A DNA stretch of 64,000 nucleotides, taken from contig NC_030385.2 in the NCBI RefSeq assembly GCF_001625215.2, positions 42,805,598 through 42,869,597 on the forward strand. Direction: 5' to 3'. This stretch comes from Daucus carota subsp. sativus (lineage: Eukaryota; Streptophyta; Magnoliopsida; Apiales; Apiaceae). Position numbers and translations under genes: made by a program. Positions 36,573 through 46,519 of this stretch are shown here, piece by piece. The notes below the pieces were generated by a model, which saw only the letters and a program-made list of their open reading frames with translations, was not told the origin of the DNA and searched no databases. Numbering within the stretch: position 1 is the first letter of the stretch; each line of letters opens with the position of its first letter.

Positions 36573-36830
36573 TTAATGTCCTACAACTCGCCAATCTCCT
36601 CCTAAGATTGCCTTCTGGTCTTCATAACTTTGAGTATTTGCATTGCCGGGGCTTTTAGCACCAGCCCCGTCATTGCCCAAGTATTTGTTAGCCTTACTTT
36701 TCAGAAAACCAGATACAAGGCCACCACCGCCTATTTCCCCTTGCGCATTGGTTTGCTGGGACCAAAGCGCGAAAACCACGAGCATGACAATGCAAAAAAG
36801 AGCCAAGCCTCGGTGATTCGAGCTAGCCAT
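36573..36830 (-). CDS. Small secreted protein, unknown function
   Basis: A single exon of 85 residues on the minus strand, convergent with the GH17-like gene. I chose the ATG at 36830 because its context (AACCATGGC) is strong and it puts the hydrophobic core right after a short basic N-terminus; an upstream in-frame ATG at 36851 is weaker. Residues 8-24 (GLALFCIVMLVVFALWS) are a signal-peptide core, with likely cleavage after TNA at about 29. The mature part of about 56 residues has no Cys, is Gly/Asn/Lys-rich, and ends in GGDWRVVGH. I do not recognise the family. It could be a peptide precursor or a small apoplastic protein. Confidence 0.6.
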   Translation of the reverse strand: MASSNHRGLALFCIVMLVVFALWSQQTNAQGEIGGGGLVSGFLKSKANKYLGNDGAGAKSPGNANTQSYEDQKAILGGDWRVVGH

Positions 36831-36851
36831 GGTTAAAGATATGTTGTACAA

Positions 36852-37323
36852 AATTGAGTGTGTTTCTATGATTCAAGGAATAGTATTCTGTTTCCTTTAT
36901 CTGTCCAGGGGAAGTAGCATTTGACAGGAGTGCAGAGGTTAATTATAATAAAATTGATGGTTTTAATTGTTAAGAAGAGCTGTGGTTGAGAGACTCTTGT
37001 AGCCTAATTTAGGCAATGAGTTAAACCGGTCACTAGCCGATGCTTACTCATATTGTGGTCTCTGGCTGGGGTGCATGAGGACCATGAGATTCATCTGGCT
37101 CAGCTAGTCTGCATTAATTGAATATATGGTTGTAAAAATCATTAAATCGGGAAATTAGTATTTAAAGGCGACCAATATAGGTATGATCATGTTCTATGAA
37201 ATGTAATTACTCCTTTGACGTTTTTCATTCCGGTGTCTTTCTGAAAAAGAAAAGAGTGATGTCAGGTGTACAGAAGTATTTAGAAAAAATTTGTAACATG
37301 ATAATTGATATGAAATGTTTTAA
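36852..37323. other. Intergenic DNA upstream of the small secreted protein gene
   Basis: No gene or repeat recognised. It should contain the promoter of the minus-strand gene, but no TATA box stands out. Confidence 0.4.
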
Positions 37324-37506
37324 GAGTAGTGCTAGGACCTAGGTGCACATAATTGTGTACAGAAAATTTGTACATATGGCAAGTGATGTGGTGGGTTTTA
37401 ATTGGAGTGGTTGGTGTAAATGCGGGGGGCCATCCAATTAAAATCCGCCGCATGTCATTATGTACATGTTTTTGTACACAATTATGCGCACCAAGCATTT
37501 TCCATG
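37324..37506. mobile_element. Foldback (hairpin) element
   Basis: The left arm (GTGCACATAATTGTGTACAG, then GTACATATGGCAAGTGATGT) pairs with the right arm (ATGTACATGTTTTTGTACAC, then AATTATGCGCACC) over roughly 80 nt, leaving a short loop near 37413-37430. A diverged extra copy of the right arm follows at about 37537-37603. The antisense ORF at 37280-37525 is a product of the palindrome. Confidence 0.6.
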
Positions 37507-37832
37507 TTTTAATTAGTTTTGACAAGGTTCATTCTAATTAAAATCCACCACATATTATTATATACATATTTTTATACAAAATTCTGAATATCAAGCATTT
37601 TCCAAAATAAAATTACATTTCTAGTACTTATGTGTTTTAGAAACTTACAATCACGTGTTTTTATATTATAATTTTGTGTCCTTCACTTCTTCATATTATA
37701 TGAATATCACATAATCAAATATTAATTTACTTAAAATGTATTAGTCAGACAATATGATATGAGATGATAGAAGTGAATAATAATTTTTAAATCTTAATCA
37801 TATTTTAAGCTCATCAATAATATTGATCCGTT

Positions 37833-38069
37833 GTGGTTTTTTCAGGGTACTCGACAGAAGTTAAGGACGGAAAGCCGAGCAAGACCTTGTGGGTGTTTTC
37901 TTATCGAACATTAAAGCTTTATTGTCTAAGCGTCCTCGGTCATCTCTGCATGTCCGAGGATTAGATGGTAAACTTTCTTGAACGAAAGGAACTCCTGGGA
38001 GCGGCTTTTGTATTCTGATACAAATCGTTTATACGAGAAAGTATCTTGTGACAAAAAAAAAAAAATAAT
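37833..38069 (+). mobile_element. Short non-LTR retrotransposon insertion with 17-bp target duplication
   Basis: AATAATATTGATCCGTT occurs at 37816-37832 and again, identical, at 38070-38086. Between them lies about 237 bp ending in an A-run (38053-38065). Target duplication plus poly-A is the mark of LINE/SINE insertion. I see no tRNA-type A and B boxes, so a 5'-truncated LINE tail is more likely than a SINE. Confidence 0.75.
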
Positions 38070-38625
38070 AATAATATTGATCCGTTCTTTGTCGCGAACA
38101 CCTTAACCTTTGATTTTAGTGATAATACCACTGTGATTGGTCAATAATTTGTCGGGTTTGCAGGCAGGCGGTTTATTTGTGACCGAAAACGCTTTCGAAT
38201 AGAATAAATATCCACACGACCTTGTGAGCTAAATGAAAATCAGCACATAGCCACATACAATACGATCCATAGCTTTTTAGGGACTCTCATAGCCTTATGA
38301 AAATGGGCTATGGACTTAAAATAAATAACCAATTTAGATATATCGATTAATTTGTTCTTATATCCAAAAAAAGATTTTTTTTTTCTAGTGTTCCTGGTTC
38401 AACCACTGAGGTACGATATAAACCAACCTTAACAACTTAAATACGCAGAGGTTTGTCCTTAAACAGCCTGCAGCCTTGTGGTCCGAAACCAAGCTAGCTT
38501 ACACCGCTTAAAGCTTTGATGTGCAAACAGTAAATGAATACGGCAAGCAACTGAAAATTAAAGAAGGCCGGATTAAGGGCTGGCTGCCTAACTAATGACT
38601 TTAGTAGTTGGGGCAGTTTCAAGTA

Positions 38626-38938
38626 CTCCCTCCGTCCCCTTGAATTGTATACAGTTTCCTTTTTGGGACGTCCCACCATTTGTATACATACGAAAAATAG
38701 TAAGTTTTTATAATATAAAAACTTAACTACACCCACTACTTTCTTCCACTACACCCACTTTATTCATTAAATATTAGTAGGTCCCACCATTTTACTCCCA
38801 CTACACTCATTTTACACATTAAATATTAATGGGTCCCACCACTTCACCCACTTTTCTTATTTTTCATCACTAAATTACACTTTTTCTTAACCTCCGTGCC
38901 ACTCCCCATATGTATATAAATCAATGGGACGGAGGGAG
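38626..38938. mobile_element. Stowaway-like MITE
   Basis: Termini CTCCCTCCGTCCCC and GGGACGGAGGGAG flanked by TA, 313 bp. The interior (TTTTTGGGACGTCCCACC, CCACTACACCCACTTT) is the subfamily of 4669-4969 in reverse orientation. Confidence 0.85.
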
Positions 38939-39843
38939 TAACTATTATTGGATATGTCATAACATCAGCCTCATTTTAGCACTAAATGGTGACCAATTAT
39001 TTTTTCCCAACAATATCATTCAAACCATCTAGAAGCACCTTAGCAATATTAATTTTACTGGCCTTAAACCCGTGCAAAGCATGGACGACTATATAATTTT
39101 AAATTTATTATATATAATTTAAATTTAATATATATATTAATGATAATAAATTTATTTTTTTTGTTTTTTAATTAATTATAAATTATATTTAAAAGAATAA
39201 TGGTGGAGTTTTTATCTTGTAGTGTATCAAACTGGTTGGAGATGTAAGACTATGAGAACTCTACCTATAGCAGACTTTTAGTTACAAAGTAAATCACCAA
39301 ACCAACATGACCAAATTAAAATTTTGTACGACGACAAATTATACCCATGTTGGTTTATTATAGTATAGTATAGATGTATTTCTTATTACCACCTATATTC
39401 AATTCATGTCGTGTTGGTTTGAACCAAAAAAAAATAAAAATAATCATGTCGTGTATATCTGTTGAAATTATGAGAACCGTTTAATTAGTAATTCATTTTT
39501 TTAATTTATTTGTTTTGTTTAATATTTTATGGTCAAAATAATCAAATATCTGTTGGTAGTTAATAATTATTCTGACCTAATCTTGGAAAATCAAAAAATA
39601 TCTTTCGAAACAAAATAAACTTAAATTATAACAATATGTTGTTAAAAAATATCAATTATTTAATATATATTAATCAAAATCTGATTACAACTATCAAAAG
39701 GATATTTAATATATATTCATGAATAATCAAAAGGATGAGTGGCAGTTGGGTAGTAGACACAACTCTAGGAACAACTAATCAATGACTAAAAACCAGATAC
39801 ACTGAATAGCATAACTAATGTCACTGTTCTAATTATAGACTAA

Positions 39844-40207
39844 GGGTCTGTTTGGGAGTGCCGTTAAAAATTGCTGTGCTGTCAGAATAAGTGCTGGTAA
39901 AATAAGTGCTGTTGTAGAAATCAGATAACTGTTTGGTAATTTTTTGATATTAACTTATGTGAGTTATAATATAAAAAATAATAATATTTTTGGTGAGGTT
40001 TTATAATGATATCTATAACAGCATTCTGCAAAAACTGAAAAACAGCTTTTTCCAAAAGCATGGGAGGACCTGCTTTTTCTAACAGCAGCTTTTCAGCTAA
40101 AAACTGCTGTTCGGAAAAGCTGCTTTTCGATTTACCAAACAGTTTTTCACCTGCTTTTCAGCAAAAAGCTGCTGTTGCTGTCTGCAACAGCAACCCCAAA
40201 CAGTACC
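39844..40207. mobile_element. TIR element with TAA flanks
   Basis: The left end GGGTCTGTTTGGGAGTG and the reverse complement of the right end (GGTACTGTTTGGGGTTG) are similar, with TAA on both sides (39841-39843, 40208-40210). The interior is rich in AGCTGCT/CAGCAGCT words and AAAAGCTG palindromes that can fold. A non-autonomous DNA transposon of 364 bp, probably PIF/Harbinger-like from the TAA flank. Confidence 0.65.
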
Positions 40208-41196
40208 TAATAACAAGAAATTAAATAACCTGCATTTCTAGCTAGCCTTTGCTTAACATGTTCACATCCTCTTATAACCAAGCAATCTGGCCCCTGTCTT
40301 GCACGATTCAAATTACAAAGTAGAAAAGCTGAACCGAAATGTTATTTGAATGAATGAGGTAATATCACAAGGAAAAGAGAGAAAAGACTCCTTAAAAAAC
40401 CGCTTAAAAGTAGCATTAAAGAAAACAGAAGCAACGCATGTATCTTCTTTCAGTTCCAGATTACATGAATGATGCAGATCTTATTCGACTAGGTTCGAAA
40501 GCCAATCATATCATCATATATTCCTCTCTCTTTTTTTTCGGGTTTCGAGTCGGATCAAATGCAGACTGATCATGTGTACAACTCCTAATATATCACTTCT
40601 GATTTGAATTTACTATATCAGCGAAATGAAAAAGTGGACTGAGTAAAAATAACAAAGTTTTATGCACTTTTAAGTATTTTTAGTTAAAGTAATCTTCTAA
40701 CTTGATATACAGATAAAAATGTATAATTAAAGATCCTTTTTATGAGGCCATTTAGGCAAGTTTAAAAAAAGTGATTTCTTGCTTAAATTAGAGAAGTGGA
40801 GCAGAATTGAGAAGTAAATAAGTTAATAAAGTGTTTGGAAAAGAAGCAGAAGCTGTGAGAGAGAGCATTCTCAACTTTTTAAAAGTTCTTCTACTTTTTT
40901 ACACAAACGGGTCGACTCTTAAATAAACAGACCCTATATATAGATAAAAGTACTTGATCTCTGCTTAGATGACATGCAAAGATCCATATCTCATTGCTTT
41001 CGCAAGAGCAATACAAGAAAAATCCAACTCAAACTTTCCCAGTCATTAATAGCTTCCACCAAACATCAGACCAGCTGATCAACTAATCCAGATTCCTCCT
41101 ACTATAAACTCTCCGCTTTCTCATAACTCAAACATTAACATTCCTTAATTTGCAAGTTGCTATAAACAAAAACACATAGTACTGCAACTTGCAACC

Positions 41197-42616
41197 ATGC
41201 ATAATCCAATACTAATGTTTCTTCTGCTTGCTCAAATGTTTTTTATGCTAGTTCCCTCGAGTGCTGGCGGTAAGGTTCCGGCTATTATTGTGTTCGGAGA
41301 CTCTTCGGTTGATGCTGGTAACAATAACCAGATTTCAACTATTCTGAAGAGCAATTTTGAGCCTTATGGCCGTGATTTTGCGGGAGGTCGACCAACAGGA
41401 AGGTTCTGCAACGGAAGAATTCCGCCAGATTTTATATCAGAGGCGTTCGGGCTCAAGCCCTTCGTGCCGGCCTACTTGGATCCCGCGTATAGTATGGCTG
41501 ATTTCGTTGATGGCGTTAATTTTGCTTCCGCTGGTACTGGCTATGACACTGCTACGTCCGATGTTCTAGTAAGTCTGTCAATCCGTAACATCAATTTAAT
41601 TCGACATATTAATAATAATGAACGAACGTAAGGTCAGAGCGGATTTAAGAACAGGCATAAACACGTCCTTACAAAATCAAGGAGTACGGTAAACTGAAAA
41701 CAGAAAATAAATATTTTGTTCATGACAAAAATCGTGGATTGTCCGTACCTTGGTAAATTAGGTGCATTAAATTCTGCCACCTGAAGTTAACTTATAAGTA
41801 CCACTTATTATTTTTGTTTTGCAGTCCGTGATACCTTTTTTTAAAGAACTGGAGTACTACAAACAATATCAGAGCAAACTCAGGGCTTTTGTTGGTGATG
41901 CAAAAGCCACATATATCACAAGCGAAGCTCTGTATTTAATAAGCTTGGGAACAAATGACTTTCTCGAAAATTACTATATCCTCCCTACCAGAAGAAATCA
42001 ATTCAGTGTTGACATGTACGAAGATTATCTGAGTGGACTTGCCGGGAAATTTGTGAGGGATCTGTATGCACTTGGAGCGAGAAAGATATCATTAGGCGGT
42101 CTTCCTCCAATGGGGTGTTTGCCGTTGGAGAGAACTACAAATTTTTTACAAGGGAATGGGGGGACGTGTAATGAGGAATATAACAGAGTGGCGTTGAACT
42201 TTAATGGCAAATTGGGTGCTCTGGTGAATAATCTGAATCAGGAGCTTCCTGGTATCAGAGTGGTCTTTTCGAATCCATATTTCACTTTGCAGAAAATTGT
42301 CCAGAATCCTTCTTCATATGGTAAAATTGCAGTTTCATTCCCTTTTCGAATTAAAACTTGATTTTCGAAGTTTAATCAGGAATAATTGACACTAATTTGG
42401 TGAGACATTTATATTATTGCAGGGTTTGAGGTAGCAGGAGTTGCATGTTGTTCGTCGGGATTGTTTGAGATGGGGTATTTGTGTAACCGACTGAATCCAT
42501 TGACATGCGGCGACGCAGATAAATATGTCTTCTGGGATTCCTTTCATCCTTCTCAGAAAACCAATCAGATCGTCTCTAATTATGTTGTGCGAAATGTTCT
42601 GAATCAATTTTTGTGA
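41197..42616 (+). CDS. GDSL-type esterase/lipase, secreted
   Basis: GDSL esterases (SGNH fold) hydrolyse esters of fatty acids, sterols, cutin-like polymers or phenolics, mostly outside the cell. Exons 41197-41568, 41825-42320 and 42423-42616 join to 353 residues, the usual plant length. Residues 1-23 form a signal peptide (MFLLLAQMFFMLVPSSA). Block I FGDSSVDAGNNN has the nucleophile Ser36, block III GTND has Asn168, and block V DSFHPS has Asp328 and His331. The block II region FASAGTGYD supplies the oxyanion Gly. All catalytic positions are intact. The substrate cannot be told from sequence, but Arabidopsis relatives in this clade act in anther and wall development. Confidence 0.94.
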
Positions 42617-42837
42617 TTTGGATGATATATATGATCATAATCCATAAAAACAAGAAATACGATCGTATATATTACGATTCATCATAGTAGTAGAACGAGT
42701 TGTATTTATGTATATGCATGGTGAATTGGTGATTCTTGATTTCCTGTCAATATCTTCTTGTGTGATTAATATCTAAGTCCAGTTTCCAAATTGTAAATTC
42801 TGGTAATGATTCCAAGTACTCGGCTGTTTCGGTTAAG

Positions 42838-43084
42838 TGGGTGTTTGGTGAACACTTATAAGTCCAGCTTCCAGGATTATAAGTTATAAGCACTTATTCG
42901 TACTGTTTGTATAATAAGTCAAGAAGCACTTATAAAAAGCTGTGAATGCTAGCTTTTGTCTCAGGACTTCTGCTTATTTCTCAAACACTTTAATCACTTA
43001 TAAGTCTTATCTTGCTTCTAATTTATACTCCACTTATTTATTTTAAGCAATAAGCACTTATTTTAAACTCACACAAACAGCCCC
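42838..43084. mobile_element. TIR element, GTGTTTGG family
   Basis: The left end GGGTGTTTGGTGAACACTTA and the reverse complement of the right end (GGGGCTGTTTGTGTGAGTTT) are similar. Multiple CACTTATAAGTC words occur inside. It lies about 220 bp downstream of the GDSL stop. No clear target duplication. Confidence 0.5.
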
Positions 43085-43913
43085 TAACCTGCAAGTAAAT
43101 TAGTTTCAACATTTTTATTATACTGGAGGGTTGTAGTTGGTCTCACAATTTCGAGCATGTTTAGTTAAACGAGCGGCTCGACTTGATCCAATTAAATAGA
43201 ACGCATATAACTGCTGCAGTCAAGCAAAGACATCAGATTGTAGTCAAAGATTTTCATCCGACCTTCCAGAAAAACCAGGATCTTAGGCGATTCAAAAATG
43301 CCGAACTAGATGAACTATGATGTCGGACAATCCCCAATATGCCGATAAACATATGTATTAGGTCAAACGGCATTCGAAAATATTGCGCATTTGAAATTCA
43401 ACAGTCTCACTCTCAACCATCAACAGCTATCTGAAAAACACAGAAGCAGAAAAGAATTCCAGAGAAGATAATAGACATAAATTAAAAGCAGCGCCTCCAT
43501 TTCTGTTGGGAATTTACAACAATTTTAAGTGACCGCCACATTCCAAAAAAATATAATATATAAAGGGAAATATCATTGCTCGTACCATGGTACGTGTATT
43601 TGTCACACTCAGACCACATAAATCATTAATTCATGTGTTTTACATATTGAAATCACATGCATGTTCATCGTTATATAATGGCCACATGTAACTCTTCCAG
43701 TATGGATTAGATCTTCTGGGGCTTTTTTGTCTATCCGCGAAGAGGACCATATCCACATTCGATTGGATACACAGATGAGGAAGTTATTCAATTCGGCTTG
43801 TATTTAATTAACTTATTTATTTTGTAAATTCATCACAAAATAATATGAATTATTTTGACATCCCTCTCTCGTAGTCGTAGGGGACAACTAACCCAAAATA
43901 ATATAAACACTTA

Positions 43914-44130
43914 CTCTCCTGTTTTGAAATATCAGTCACTTGATTTTTTAGCACATCCTCCTAAATTTTTTGACTGTTTAGTTAAAATAATAAATTATTA
44001 TTTTTTAATTTTTTTTTTCTGAATTATAATATTTATCATATATTTTTATTTAAAAAGTAATAATTTTAATTATGCGGTCAAAGTATATAAAAATGTGTGT
44101 TAAAAAATAGAATATATCGATCAAAACAGA
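43914..44130. repeat. Decayed MITE related to the BAHD-intron element
   Basis: It begins CTCTCCTGTTTTGAAATATC and contains TTTTTTTCTGAATTATAAT, and ends near ATCAAAACAGACAC. The order of words matches 8468-8701, so the two are copies of one family. Boundaries are approximate. Confidence 0.45.
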
Positions 44131-44908
44131 CACAATATTTCTACATTAAAAAAACCAGACAATATTTCTGAAAAATAAATTTAACCAACAAGTCGTGAAC
44201 TCGCAAAACGGGCTTCCGGCTTCCAGCTGTAGGAAAGACAAAAAACAAATTCCAAGAAGCAGCAAAAGACATGCAGTTATTTGTTTGTTCGCAAAATCGC
44301 AATAGACCCCAACTTGTCAATGCCCCCATCATCTTCATATTTCTCTCATGCTAACCCCCTCCAAACATCTCCCATGATTTCCGTGATGCTTACGGGCTGC
44401 GCTAGAGTAACGTTACGATCCATTAGAGTTTTAGACGCTATTTCTAAACCCATCGTTCAGTCACAAGATTATCGTACACACGATCTTGAACTTTTCCTAG
44501 GGAGAAAAATATATAAAACTGTATTTTTCTGAAATAAAATATTTTTTTTACTAAATAACAAATAAAAAACACATTGCTAACATTTATATCTGAAAAAAAT
44601 TATAAATATATTTATATTTTTTAGAAAATGAAAATTAAAATATACCCAATAGACATTCTATTTTTTAAATAAAAAACATGTTTTCACATAAACTGACCCA
44701 CAAAATATCCATTTAAAAGCTGTGATCATGACAAGTGCACTGAAATCTCAAGTGTTCGATTAAAAAATGGAGAAAAAAGTTTAAAATCATATCATTCCGA
44801 AGTTCTTTTTGTCTATAATATATGTCCGCCACCAGATATTATTGAAACAAGAGGTCGGTTTTAACACTGGACCCATAGAGTCCTTGGACGCACCCTGTGA
44901 AACTCCAC

Positions 44909-44920
44909 CATATAAATAAC
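44909..44920 (+). promoter_or_regulatory. TATA box of the 99-residue gene
   Basis: CATATAAATAAC lies about 60-70 bp upstream of the ATG at 44980. Confidence 0.6.
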
Positions 44921-44979
44921 CTCCACAGCCTATTGTAATCTTAAGTTTCATAAAAATCAATATTGTTTTAGCTGTGAGC

Positions 44980-45279
44980 ATGGAGAACAGAGGAGAAAAT
45001 AAGACCACGGGAGTGGAGAAGATGTTGATAAAATGTTGCAGAAAGACGAAGAAAATGATCATGAAGATAACATCGCATTCTGATGGCAACAAGGTGGCCT
45101 CCATTGATCAGCCTAGCCTTTCTGCTCCGGCTTGTTCAACTGACCCTTCTATCGTTCACTGCGACGAGCTCTTTGTTTCGGGGAAGAAGGGTACTAAGGC
45201 AATGGATGCTGATTCTTTCATGGCTTACCAGATTCAGGCACAAACTCACTTCTCCATGAGGCCTAACATCTATCTCTGA
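44980..45279 (+). CDS. Small basic protein of unknown function
   Basis: A single exon of 99 residues starting MENRGENKTTGVEKM. The first 35 residues are basic with a Cys-Cys pair in KCCRKTKK. The middle is Ser/Ala/Pro-rich (SLSAPACSTD), and the C-terminal half has HCDELFVSGKKGTKAMD and MAYQIQAQTHFSMRP. No signal peptide or membrane segment. A TATA box upstream and an AATAAA signal at 45475-45480 support transcription. I do not recognise the family; it may be a plant-specific short protein. The CC pair next to basic residues could be a lipidation or metal site (speculative). Confidence 0.55.
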   Translation: MENRGENKTTGVEKMLIKCCRKTKKMIMKITSHSDGNKVASIDQPSLSAPACSTDPSIVHCDELFVSGKKGTKAMDADSFMAYQIQAQTHFSMRPNIYL

Positions 45280-45474
45280 TGCAAGAATAACAAGTGCCCA
45301 TGTAATTTCAGCTTTAGGTATGTATGAAGATATAAACTAGTACTCGCTTGCTTTCGACAGAGTTTGAGTAAGATTGTAAGAAAAGCTTGTGTAACAGTTG
45401 TTGATGACTTGCATGTAATTGTGGCTGATTGTGATTTCGAGTTTCTCATGTATGAGGCACTTGTAACTTTGAGA

Positions 45475-45480
45475 AATAAA
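45475..45480 (+). terminator. Polyadenylation signal
   Basis: AATAAA lies 196 bp downstream of the stop codon of the 99-residue gene, at a normal distance for a plant 3' end. Confidence 0.5.
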
Positions 45481-45747
45481 GACAGTACTGATATGAATAA
45501 TGAATGATCTCTGTAACTTGCTTCTGTTGTTCAGCAATAGCATTTGGCCTGTCTCCTTATTGTCATGTTAAGTGTTTTTATTGTTTCACTCTTGGTAATG
45601 CCATTTCCGGCTTGGTAAACATAGTAGGATCTCCCAGAAGCTCAGCAACAGCCATGCATGTTGGATTCAGTTACAAATACATTAACTAATCATTTACTTG
45701 TATTAATTTTTTGAGAAACAAACAAAAATACAATTATGATTTTTCTA

Positions 45748-45900
45748 TTGTGAGCGCACGGACACACACTAACAACTAATTTTTGATTATGTGGAACATT
45801 ATTATTAGCTTAAATTTCATGCATGCACAAAAATTTTCGCCAATAAAAATCTGCTACCTAAATAAAAAGTAGCCGTTAACGTGTGTCCATGGCCACACAC
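45748..45900. repeat. Possible TIR element
   Basis: The left GTGAGCGCACGGACACACAC and the reverse complement of the right end (GTGTGTGGCCATGGACACAC) are similar over about 25 bp. No clear target duplication, so it is uncertain whether this is a transposon. Confidence 0.35.
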
Positions 45901-46519
45901 CAAAAAATCCGGCACAAAATAAATGATAAGCAGATTCAAGTGGCAGGTGACAGGTGATGGATGAGAAGCAGAAGTTGCAACAGACTGGATCAGAAGTGGG
46001 TAGTGATGCATCATGCATGTCTGCAGGCTGTAAATTCTAGCATATCCAAACACCACATACATTACCAATTTCCAACAACATTATGTAGATAGATGTTGTG
46101 GCCTGTGGGACACTTTTTAGAATTTCAAAACGGCTTTGCTTGGATAAGTAGACAGAACACTTCATTTCATGCAACTGTATAATTTTCATCACATTTTCTT
46201 CATTTCTGCCTGAACAGTGAACAGTGAAACTTGTCTGAAATTTATGACTACAGAGAATTTTTTATAACTATGTATTTGAATGCAATTATGTAATGGAAGA
46301 AGCTCAACTATAGAAAAACAAAGAAAAAGGATTAACAGACAGACTACAGAGGAACCCAAAAAAAAAAAAGGAACAAAGAAACAGGTCCGGGACAAATTTC
46401 TTGAAACTCTAGAAAGGTGCTTGTATTTCTTCCTGATTCCATGAGTAATAATAATCAAAATTTTATACAAGTTCATAATATTCTAACAATGTCTCTAGTG
46501 AAAATTTACATCTTTTACT
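45901..46519. other. Spacer, no gene seen
   Basis: Two minus-strand ORFs here (45817-46068 and 46189-46476) are not supported by motif or splice context. The last part should be the 3' untranslated region of the membrane protein gene. Confidence 0.4.

Larger units (their letters stand above)
38087..41196. other. Repeat-rich spacer upstream of the GDSL gene
   Basis: No gene seen. It contains a Stowaway-like element (38626-38938), a TIR element (39844-40207), decayed repeats near 39050-39370 and 40742-40932, and the GDSL promoter region. A TATATATAG stretch at about 40936 and CTATAAAC near 41101 are candidate TATA boxes. Confidence 0.45.
42617..44979. other. Spacer between the GDSL gene and the small unknown gene
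   Basis: No gene supported. It contains a GTGTTTGG-family element (42838-43084) and, at about 43914-44130, a relative of the BAHD-intron MITE. The end holds the promoter of the next gene. Confidence 0.45.

Noticed and set aside
37833..38069. SINE with tRNA-derived promoter
   Set aside because: I could not find A-box and B-box sequences, so I call it only a non-LTR insertion.
40742..40932. Another GTTTAAA/ACAAACGGG element
   Set aside because: Left CCATTTAGGCAAGTTTAAA and right CACAAACGGGTC suggest one, but ends are too diverged to define.
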